64,000 bases of DNA from Amblyomma americanum (taxonomy: Eukaryota; Arthropoda; Arachnida; Ixodida; Ixodidae), in the NCBI RefSeq assembly GCF_052857255.1, contig NC_135505.1, forward strand, positions 60,989,149-61,053,148, written 5' to 3'. The position numbers and the translations under genes are program-made. The notes beneath the pieces are model-generated. The model was given only the letters and a program-made list of their open reading frames with translations, did no database searches and had not been told where the DNA came from. Below are positions 54,961-64,000 of the stretch, one piece after another. Numbering within the stretch: position 1 is the first letter of the stretch; each line of letters starts with the position of its first letter.

Positions 54961-55912
54961 TGTCTTCAAACCCAACCAGACAGGCAAATTTTCCAGAATG
55001 TTTAGCTTCTAACTTAACACCCCTTAAACCAAACCAAACCTCGTTGCAACAGAAATCGAAGGGGCCCTGCGATTACTTCGTTATAGCCCGTGTTGACCGA
55101 GCTTTAAAGGGGAATCGTCATTTCTTTATTATATCCATTATTTCGCCATGAACCGTTTCGTTATGGGCTCCGTGCGCTGGTATGGTGGCGCCAGCAGCGA
55201 CCACATCGCCAGCGCCGCTTCGTGGCACTCGCCGCGTTAACCGGACCCTCAGTCACGGCCGGTCTCTCGAGGGGAAAGCGCGCGCCCCCCTAGAGACTGG
55301 CCGTGGTGACCCTGCGCCTTCCTCCATGCCCGATGCGTTCGCGTCAGCCCGGCCGCATAGCAGACGCGCACTGACCGCGATGCCATTTTAAGTCAACGCC
55401 TGCTTCTCTGCGGGTTACCGCGCATTGAAAGCCTTGACGCCACCGCTGCTACATTTCGTTACAATTGCTTTCAGGTTGGGTTGATCACCGATTCCGAGCA
55501 ACCATGATTGTTTTGCAGTCCCGACGGCACTGCAATATCCGGCAGCTCAGTTGAGCTTATTGAGATTATTTAAGTACCTTTACAGTTTGAGAAACAAGTC
55601 TCTGATTGACGCAGATAATGAAATCAGCTATGTAATTTACATCCACTTTGACATCCACTACGTGAATGGTTGGCTAGAATGGCAAAAACGAAAACTTACA
55701 CATATCAGATGATAGCGCTCTGCATCCTGTAGGGTCTACACTGCTTTACTTTGTGTATTTCCCTCAGAGAAGCATACAAAAAGACGATGGGTTTCTTGCT
55801 GATTATCTTCCACAGTTAGAGGACTTTCATTTCAGGAATTTCATGAAGGCACCAATTACACGAATTATTTTGGTCGTATTTTCTTTTTGGTAAATACTTA
55901 ACTCTAGAAAGG
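54961..55912. other. No gene seen
   Basis: AT-rich and GC-rich blocks alternate. No recognised motif. Confidence 0.35.
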
Positions 55913-56150
55913 CCGTCGCGGTGGCTCAGTGGTCATGGTGCTCAGCTGCTGACCCAAATGACTCGGGTTCGACCTCGGCCGCGGCGGTCGCATTTCGATG
56001 GATGCGAAATGCTAGAGGCCCGCGTACTGCGCGATGTCAGTGCACGTTAAATAACCCCAGGCGGTCGAAATTATCTGGAGCCTCCTACTATGGCGCCTCT
56101 TATTGTCTGAGTTGCATTGGGACGATAAACCCTAATAAAATCAAAAGATT
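55913..56150 (+). repeat. tRNA-derived SINE, family I, full length
   Basis: Plus-strand head GTCGCGGTGGCTCAGTGGTC (A box) and GGGTTCGACCTCGGCCG (B box), body with GATGCGAAATGCTAGAGGCC and GCGCGATGTCAGTGCACGTT, tail GGGACGATAAACCCTAATAA. Reference copy for the family here. Confidence 0.9.
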
Positions 56151-57855
56151 AATTCCAGAAATTAAGGGTTTAGCGATGTTGTGTAATCCAAGAAATATAT
56201 ATAGGGAAATTTGAACCACTCTCTATTTTTCTTTTTATTCGCCCAGAACAGGATTTGTGATCTCAGAAATGCAACAAATAAAGATACAACATTTTAAACT
56301 ACTGTAGGAATTAAAATGATGCAAATAAATACACAAAAGCTTAGGTGGAACAATGGGAAAAACGACATGAGTACTCTCAGAATTAAGACGTCGCTCTCAC
56401 AGCATACACGCACGCACGAAAAAAAAACTAGAAACAAAATTGACACGCTGAACCACAGATGCGCATAGCAAACGAAGACTTAAACTTCAGATGCTAGCTC
56501 CAAGAACTTCTGTAGACCATTTATTGTGACTGACTGAGCGCATTCTTTCCCTCTACATAAAGACAAAGCAGCTCCTACCAATGATGGCACGTTCAAAACC
56601 ACCCCAGTCAATGTAAAGCTTTTCCCAGTTCACACTCATGAATTTAATTCCACAGTGCACTCATTTCCAGCAGACCCTCTGTGCATGAGCGAGCATGCAC
56701 GATGTCCAAGGAACGCCTTAAAAATATATTCGGTACCTTGACTGCAGTGTTTTTATAGCTGTTATGACATTGGGTAAACACAGCTGTAGGTCGAGCACCT
56801 ATAATTATCCAAGTTTGTTTTCGCCTTCGGACGAAACACCGTTCCCCTCGCTCACTGCAAACTGAACCAGAGAGCTGCGTTGGCTGCGTCCGCCTTTCGC
56901 CACCGCTGTTAACCAGGTGGCGCCACTCGCGCGTGCCAAACTGCAGCGCACGGAGCCTTAACAACGTTCGACTGTATGTTTCTTCTTTCGTTGATCGGCA
57001 GTGTGGCATATACTCCGGCTGCCCTATATACCGGCAGAGATTACATTTGTCACTGAACGCCGTGTTGTGTCTCCACTGCTTCGCCTGCATCTGTGGCGCT
57101 GCAGTGGTTCCATTCCGGAACCAACTCGCCGCGCAAGTTGCGTTATATCGGGGTTGCCTCTAGCATGTTCTGCGAGGTGTTCGTCTTTCACCAGCGTTGG
57201 ATAAGACTTGCGAAGTACACTCGAGAAGCAGCTCATTGCACTGGCGTACTCAACGGCAGCGCTGTTCGGATGGAAGCAGTGGCTGTAAATCACCGCGGTG
57301 AGCCCCGGAAGGATGTTTCATATAACTGCTAGGGTTTGTAGAGTGATTAAATGCTTGTTTTTCTTCTGTACAAGTTGTTCCATCGTCCCTTTCTTACCTC
57401 AACAACAAAAGAAATGATCAAGTTGAACTGTGAATGTTAAATTGATGTTATTTTAATGATTCTATAGTTACTTTTGTTTCTGACCTAGAATGTACCGGTG
57501 ACTTCTTGCCCCGTATATATAGATAACTTCATATTCTATGAATCAATTTCCGGCCTGATTATCTACGCCTGAGCGATGAGGCTTTGTCTGTTAGCGCTGT
57601 GGGTGAACCCGTCAGCCTTGTTTCTGATTAATCTTATCGCCTTTCTCTGATTTAGTGATAAGCCGTCGCTTGCGCATCGCCACAGATTGTGAAGGGCTAT
57701 AGCGGGCGTCGTCAGACCGGCGCGACACAGGAGCGCAGTGTGTCGAACTTCACGGGTTCTCACCCCGTAGGTCACGTGTGCGCGTGGCCTCAACGTCGCA
57801 TTGAAACACGGTGTTCGGTGTCGTGGAGCACGCCAGCCTGCTCCGGATCCCCATT
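56151..57855. other. No gene seen
   Basis: AT-rich, then mixed. Overlapping frames at 56644-57332 on both strands have no recognised motif. Confidence 0.35.
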
Positions 57856-57950
57856 CGGGACATGCAGAAGGGAGTGAAAGAGGCGTCGTAGCGGAGCGCT
57901 CCGGAATAACTTGGACAGCCGAGGGTTTTTAGAGCGGAAGCTCTACTCTT
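57856..57950 (-). repeat. SINE family II fragment
   Basis: Contains GAAGGGAGTGAAAGAGGCGT, AGCGCTCCGGAATAACTTGG, matching the body at 4120-4190. Confidence 0.5.
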
Positions 57951-58419
57951 CTCAAGCAAAACCTCAAAGGTCAGGTCGCTCCGAAGAATGACCTTCAAGC
58001 GGCGGAGCGGGGGCTGTGACGTCGTACCATGCGACTCGGCGCAGCTGCGGCGTGGAGCAGGCGGCGTTCACTCGCCTTCGCAACGGCCTTAAACAACGTG
58101 ATTCAACGCTCACCTCGCAGTTGCGCCGAACCACGTGGCTCGCCCTTCATCTGATGAGACAATAAAAAGCGCAAAGCATTGAATGACGCTCGCAGATAAC
58201 TATGGATGAGTCACGCGCTGGAACCAGTGCTTCGGCTGTGTATCGTAGACGGCTGATTGAATCTGATGGTTCTCATGACCAAGTCTTTTCTTTAGTGAAG
58301 CAACAACCAAGTCAAGTCATTAATACGCAGTAAACCACAGCAAACCGTGTCTGACCATGCTTAATTGATCTTCCGCTCCGTAAACTTCGTTCAGCCTGGT
58401 TGAACCCCATCCAATCTTT

Positions 58420-58552
58420 TTTAACCTGCGCTGACATTGCAAAGCCCACGGTATCTTTTGCGTCCCCCCCCCCCCCCCCCCAGTCGAAGCGTGGCCTGGA
58501 ATTGATCCAGCTAAGCTCAGCCGAGCGCACTAACCATGCACTGAACCACCTG
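58420..58552 (-). repeat. Degraded tRNA-SINE with poly-C tract
   Basis: TTTTAACCTGCGCTGACATT and CAAAGCCCACGG match SINE bodies. The head is degraded (CTCAGCCGAGCGCACTAACC). A C-run at 58467-58481 sits inside. Confidence 0.5.
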
Positions 58553-59886
58553 AGCTTAGAGGAAAAGGGACTCTGAGTTCCCAGGAGAGAGAGCGCTCCC
58601 TCCAGAGTTCCCTTTCTGCCACGCTATTCGCGGTTTTCACGAAATGGACGCCACACTGCGGCAGCGCCCCTAACTAGTCCAAGGAGGGTGGGCGCGCTTC
58701 GTTGCCTGAGTGGTTCGCCGGTACATTCAGGTGCTGTCGTCAGAGTTTTGCTGTAAAAGTATTTCTTCGGAACGCGGCTTTATCGATACGTTTGCGCGCC
58801 AACAGCATGATCGAAAGAGCCGCTAATTTTTATCGCGCTATCTTTCTGGTGCCTGTAACAAAGAGCGAGCACGGGAACAGGAAGTCTTCAAGCTTTAGTG
58901 GAGTGCTTTCAGGGCCATGGCAGCGCAGATTTTATCGGGCTGCCGGCCTATCTGGCCATACCAGGGCCTATGTAAATACAGAGCTCTGTTTGTTAAGCAA
59001 TATCGTTGGGAACAGATAACTACGGGACAGATTTCATGCGCTGAGGGCATTGTGTGTGACTGTCCCTGTAATTGCAGGCAGCATTACGGCCCAAGTCGCG
59101 TGTGTGGTGATATGATGCTTTGATATCCACAAAGGAGAGGGGGGGGGGGGGCTATAAGGATTTCAGTCGAATTTCATTTCATTGTGATCATTTTTGCAGT
59201 TTTGCTGCCCCATGGCATAGCTTTTTCTAGAATCAGACAGACGGGTGCGTGGCAGGCATTGAATAGAATCGGGCAAAAATAATTGTATCGTAGCAGCCTT
59301 GGATTCTTTACACGCCTTCCATCCACTGCTTATGCGTGACTGGTTGCGGTAGAAGGCGACCTCATGCTGTTCTCGCTTTCCACACATATTTTGATTCATG
59401 TTTAAAGTCCCACCTGGGTAATAGAATTTATGAGGCCGAGAAAACGCGAAGTGGCCCAGCTTTATCAGTTAGAACTGAAGCAGCAGTGACTCGCAAAATT
59501 TTCCAGCTTTTTTTCTCGGTGACAATAGCTGGGTCTTGCTTGTCTGTAATGCTGATTGCTAGAGTTTTCGCCGCCGATGTCGCTTAGTTTTAATTCTGCC
59601 CAAACCTCGCGTCCACCATCCAGTGCTTCGTTGTCATTCTTTTGCAGCCTCGAGACTAGAAATACTGTTCGGCCCAGACAAGGCTCTCACTGTCCGCGAA
59701 CAAGAGCGAAAGGTGGTCGTGAAATTATGAAACAAGCGTGATTCTGCCTGGGCTGACCGCTAAAGCTTTCCTCAGTAACGCCGCCACATTGGATCAGTTG
59801 AGGTGTCCCCTCTATAGTGGTGCGTTCCATTTGTCAAGACGTCTACTGTGGCATCTCGGAAGACGCCTAAATATCCACACACCATG
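58553..59886. other. No gene seen
   Basis: Mixed sequence with a G-run at about 59139-59150. No recognised gene. Confidence 0.35.
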
Positions 59887-60220
59887 GAACGGATGGATGG
59901 ATGGATACGGCTGAACCCTTTAAATCGGGCGGTGGCTCAAGCCACCTAGCCATGACTTATGAAATTTTACTGTTCTCTTGATTTTAGCCACCAATCAGAT
60001 AACCTTCGCTTGGTTACTTCTACCCGCTTAAAATCTACTTTCCCTTCACAGTCCTTAAACCCCAATGCCTTGGATAAATCAGCCCCGCGGCTTTCCACAG
60101 TGGGGTGAAGCCCTTTACAGAAAAGTATCAAGTGTTCAGCCGTTTGCTCCTCCTCCGCACGCAACTTGTTCACTGCTCCTGCCACCTCGCGGCATAAAAT
60201 GGAACTAAAACTCATGGATA
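59887..60220 (-). pseudogene. LINE 3' end with (ATCC)n tail
   Basis: Minus strand from about 60215: EEEQTAEHLILFCKGLHPTV, then SKALGFKDCEG and RRLSDWWLKSREQ-stop, the C-terminal end of a tick-type LINE protein (E-x-x-EH-x-x-x-x-C...). The 3' end reads GGTGGCTTGAGCCACCGCCC and ends in TCCATCCATCCATCC, a LINE-type microsatellite tail. Everything upstream is lost. Confidence 0.7.
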
Positions 60221-60964
60221 CCTATAGTGTTATTTTTCTGAAACTTTTTAATAATTGAGGTTACAAACGTGTATTCAACTGTTTGCTCATTCTTTTCCTG
60301 TCATAATGTCGCGTGTTTTGTCGTCGCATTGTGTAAAGCAGACGGCTGGTGGCAGCGCCTATCGGCCGGTCTACTTGTAGCAGGCGATACTGCTCGCACA
60401 ATGGTTCCACTGTCAGAAGGCGACGCTAACGACGCTGTTATTCTCTTCTTATACATACTAAAGTGTTTACATTCTCCTCGAATGTGCTCGTCAAGGTGGT
60501 CCTGTAAGAATGCGAAAGACTGTTAGCATGGATAAGAATTTACACGAAAGATGCTACAGCAATATAAAATCACATATATGAGCGCCGTTACACCGGCCAT
60601 TCGTGACACCTGGCGAGGAACACAAGACGGGCGAGTTTTCGCAGCCGACATTGTCGTATTGTAAACAGACCTGGAGCGTCCGCTGCTCTCGCAAAGTTCT
60701 CATCCGCACGATTCCCTCGTGTGCGATTTGTTAATATGCACCGCTAGGAATCGCACGTCTATGGCGATTGCTTAATTATTCACTAGTACCTGTTTCATAT
60801 GCTGCGATTTTCGCCTCCCAACGCAGCGAATATCATCGGTCTGCGACAGGAGAGAGCGCCGATGTGCTCCCTCTGCAACTGTCCAATGGAGAACGCCGAG
60901 ACGGCGTGCGACGTGGGGGTCACGTGTGTGGAGTTACCGTGGCGAAAGCTAAACTGTCTCAAAA

Positions 60965-61025
60965 CATACGAGGTGTCCCCGATAGCGTGAGTCGCTTCGG
61001 GACGTTAAACCCGATAAAACCAAAC
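60965..61025 (+). repeat. SINE family I tail
   Basis: GTGAGTCGCTTCGGGACGTT then AAACCCGATAAAACCAAACC, the 3' end only. Confidence 0.7.
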
Positions 61026-62470
61026 CAAGACATACGAAGTTTTGCCTTGCCTATAAAAGTACGTCGATTGTAGCAGCGTCAACACATTCCACGTTGCGCT
61101 GCTTCGCGTCTAATCGTGGCTTGTCTGTGCAAACATCAAGCAATCCTGCGTGTCGTTGCGACCGAATTCGCAAATCGCAGCGCGACACTGCGCCGAATAT
61201 TTTCGTTCTAGTCGCAGCCTGTGAAGCGACCATCAAAAATTAACCTAACGAAATGACTCACATTTGAAGAATGGCCCCAGTATTTATCCTCAGCGCCCTG
61301 CTTTTGAGCCACCAATTTTCCGTTCGCTTTTTGCTCACGTCTACCACAGATTTACTCTCATTACCATTATCATATCTGAACCCTATGGCCTCAAGGATAG
61401 TGACTGTTCCTATGTCGACATCTGGATGGATACTGCCACAACATTGCAGTAAAATATGTTCAGTTGTTGGTACGAATTTCCCGCTAGGTCAAGTTCCACG
61501 CATTGTGCCCTCTGTCCATTGCCGTGCGCTTCGTTTCGCCTTCTTTGCGGCGTCGCCAGGTTTCCCTGTTCGCAGCGTGCCTGCACTGAGTGGTAGCTCA
61601 CGAGAAATTCCTCGCACTCCCCTCTTCTCTCCTCCCTGCGTCGCATTACGGCTCTCATTCTTCCCGCGTTCTTAAACACGGAACTGTTCCACTCTGGTCT
61701 CAAGTGAAACTCGTCGCTGGCCTTCCTTGCTGCACTACATTTGCCTGGGTGACAAGTGAGCGCAAAGTCGCAGGTTAGGTCTCGTCGGTCCCCGGTGGTC
61801 CCGGAGCGGTGACGGCATTGAGTTTTCTGGTGCGGCGTAGCGCGTAAACGAAAAACTCGGCAGAGGCACTTAAGGATGCTTACGTGTGAGAGTGCGAAAG
61901 CATTAAGTGCTGAGTCATGCTACGTTGCAGAAGTGCCGAGTCACACGTCATGACTGTGGCTACACATACTTTGTACAAACTCTGTACACTCACCTTACCT
62001 TACTTGTAAAGTGCTGAGTCATGCTGCGTTGCAAAATTAGTGCTGAGTCATGACTGACTATGAGTCATGACTTTCATAGGCCATATCCCGTTACGTGCCA
62101 TCCATTTGTGACCACATATATTTGCTTGCATGTGTTGTGACATCTTACACCGGCGTTCTGGCATCCTCCGAATTTCGTGCCACAGACGGCTGACGCCGGA
62201 TTTTGTGCAAATGCGACATATGATGCTTTCGCATTAAAAAGCAAATGGCAGCCGAAGGGGCGCAACAAAACCAACCGCAAAGTGCACCTGGTATGGCTTT
62301 TCCTGCCCGCATGGTGGCATGTTGACACCAAGAGTCTTTTATTGGTGTTCTGCCGCCTTCGAATTGGGCACGCACACTGTGCACGCAAATTTGTTGCCGT
62401 GAAACGAAGGAAAGCTTCTTGTGAACTACGTCACGAAGCGATCACAGTAAACGACATTATATTAATGCGA
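61026..62470. other. No gene seen; GCTGAGTCATG repeats
   Basis: Between about 61905 and 62070 the words GTGCTGAGTCATGCT and AAGTGCCGAGTCA recur several times without a clear unit. A TTAATGCGACAGCATTA-like near-palindrome lies at about 62462. Confidence 0.45.
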
Positions 62471-63879
62471 CAGCATTAGCGTACACGTATGGAGCAAAGT
62501 TCGCTGACGATGTAACGAAATTTGCTGATTGGTCGAGAGAGATATGACGTCACAAGGTTGCGTGATCCGAAAGGATGAATCACAGGCCGCTGCCCAGGGG
62601 AGGCAAATTCAAAAATGGATTCAAAACTATTTGATACAAAGAGTATGATAACGATACAAGATGAACTAAGGTGGACTATTATATTAATGTAATGGATTAG
62701 TACGTTGATTAAAAAGGAACAATAGTGGGAGTAAGAAGTAAATGATGGATTAGTGGTCAGAGGCCAGTGGTCATCAAAATAAAAATAAAAATCAGAAAAA
62801 AATTGTGATAATGCGCATATATGCAAGTGTTGGCACCATCACAGCATAGCGTATACCTGCATGCTACTGCAGCTAGAAATCCGAATGAGGCGGTTGATGA
62901 GCAGACAATTTAGAAAAGACTGACGCAAACACACGCAGAATTTGCAACAGAAGCTGCGAGAAATGTGAAATCTAATGCTTTCGCTCTCCACTCTTAAGAC
63001 GTTCCCGTAGATTTTTCATGTACAAAGCTCGAGAAACTGCGATGGCGTATCACAGAATTTTGCAACAAACTCAATATTTCCAATCCAGCAAGCTTGCTGC
63101 AAGAGAACATAGGGTTATAACTTGTCGCGAGTTGTCGAAAACGACTGTTTGTTTTGAGCAAAGGAAAGGCGCAGTAACCGTTTTCTCGGTGAACACCCCA
63201 ACCGCACCCTGGGATGGGAGCGGTGAACGAAGAGAGTGTAATAAGTAAGAGAGAAAGAGGTGAAGAGATGTTCTGCAAAGAAATGCGCTGAGAGTGGAGT
63301 CCTCACTCTGGGGGCCCGGTAGATCTTGCTGCTGTCTTCGCCCATTCGATCATCTGTAGCGTCCGGTCGGGGTGGAAGCTGGGCAGCTTTCTCTGCCCAC
63401 TGCTCAACTATCCCCACAGGATGGGGGATAGCTGTGATAGTCTTATTGCGTTGACAATCCCGAACAACGTGGTAGAGTGCAGAACGGTCTCTAAATTATG
63501 GAGTCAGTTAAGTGCGTATGACACTGGGACGGTGGCGTAGTCTGAGTACTGTTAGTAGGTAGTCGTCTGAATACTGCTTTCTGTTCCTTCGTAAGTGATT
63601 TGTGGTTCGGCGGGTAGGTTTTACGGGAGAGTCTGTAGTGTTATGTCTCTGAAAGTGACCAGCTGCTGGTCCTCCCGTGGAGCCCGGCCGGCTCCGGCGG
63701 TCATATGAACAACGAACTTCCTGCGGAGAGTGATGTCCAAACGATTGCATCACACAGTTCTTGTTAGGGGTATACTTATTGGAGCAGTTGAAGGGCTGTT
63801 TGAAATAGTCGTCCATTTGTAACCTAATTGTGAGCCCTTGATAATTGTAATGGCCGTGGTTTGTGCCATGGCGAGCGCG
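62471..63879. other. No gene seen
   Basis: AT-rich sequence and a possible SINE tail at about 63190-63265 (CCAACCGCACCCTGGGATGG). No supported gene. Confidence 0.35.
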
Positions 63880-63965
63880 GTGACAAGGTTCCGGAGTAAT
63901 TTCGACCACCTGGGGATCTTTGACGGGCACTGAGATCGCGCAGCACACGGGCGCCTTTTTGCGGG
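63880..63965 (-). repeat. SINE family II, running towards the window end
   Basis: GTAATTTCGACCACCTGGGG, GGGCACTGAGATCGCGCAGC and ACACGGGCGCCTTTTTGCGG match the body at 45085-45300. Confidence 0.7.
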
Positions 63966-64000
63966 CCCGTGGGATTTCAGCACACTCTAAAGAAACCCAA

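Noticed and set aside
1..64000. CRISPR arrays, operons, prophage or bacterial contamination
   Set aside because: No regularly spaced repeats or dense ORFs were seen. Introns, SINEs and LINEs mark the window as eukaryotic throughout.

Overview
The window is eukaryotic and almost certainly arthropod; the whole picture fits a hard tick (Ixodidae). It has long introns, host exons scattered over many kilobases, and a very high load of tRNA-derived SINEs, LINE fragments, foldback/MITE-like DNA elements and one Ty3/gypsy element. The tick assignment is inference from repeat style and gene relatedness, not from a database search. Most of the sequence is repeat-derived or featureless.

Two host genes can be read with confidence. 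On the minus strand a complete cornichon (CNIH/cni) gene runs from its ATG at 36409 to its stop at 25295. It has five coding exons that splice in frame to 145 codons, with GT donors and AG acceptors throughout. On the plus strand, about 1.3 kb away in divergent orientation, lies the first coding exon of a sphingosine-1-phosphate phosphatase (SGPP type, PAP2 superfamily), 37720-38460. It ends at a probable GC-type splice donor; its later exons lie outside the window. The two genes may share a promoter region, 36410-37719, which also holds an inverted-repeat hairpin.

Two decayed protein-coding copies are also visible. At 59-1660 (+) there is an intronless, multiply frameshifted relative of M13 (neprilysin-like) peptidases in which the zinc-binding motif is destroyed. 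At 27158-27672 (-), inside cornichon intron 4, there is a THAP zinc-finger copy that has lost its start codon and one zinc ligand and carries a frameshift.

Layout: 0-3.5 kb M13 relic plus LINE remnants (an RTE-like 3' end and an RNase H piece); 4-7.8 kb a SINE, a foldback element and a 1.35 kb tandem duplication; 8-10 kb copies of a short interspersed family; 10.1-13.9 kb a broken CR1/L2-like LINE ending in a 286 bp tandem duplication; 14-18.6 kb SINEs and an inverted repeat pair; 18.7-23.2 kb a Ty3/gypsy (Mag-like) LTR element inserted into one of the short interspersed elements; 25-36.4 kb cornichon, with a Tigger-like transposon relic, a THAP relic and a tiny solo LTR in its introns; 37.7-38.5 kb SGPP exon 1; 38.5-64 kb SGPP intron 1 or beyond, with SINEs, MITEs, a Penelope-like 3' end and two LINE 3' ends.

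I see no bacterial, CRISPR, rRNA or plausible free-standing tRNA gene. The tRNA-like stretches all look like SINE heads.
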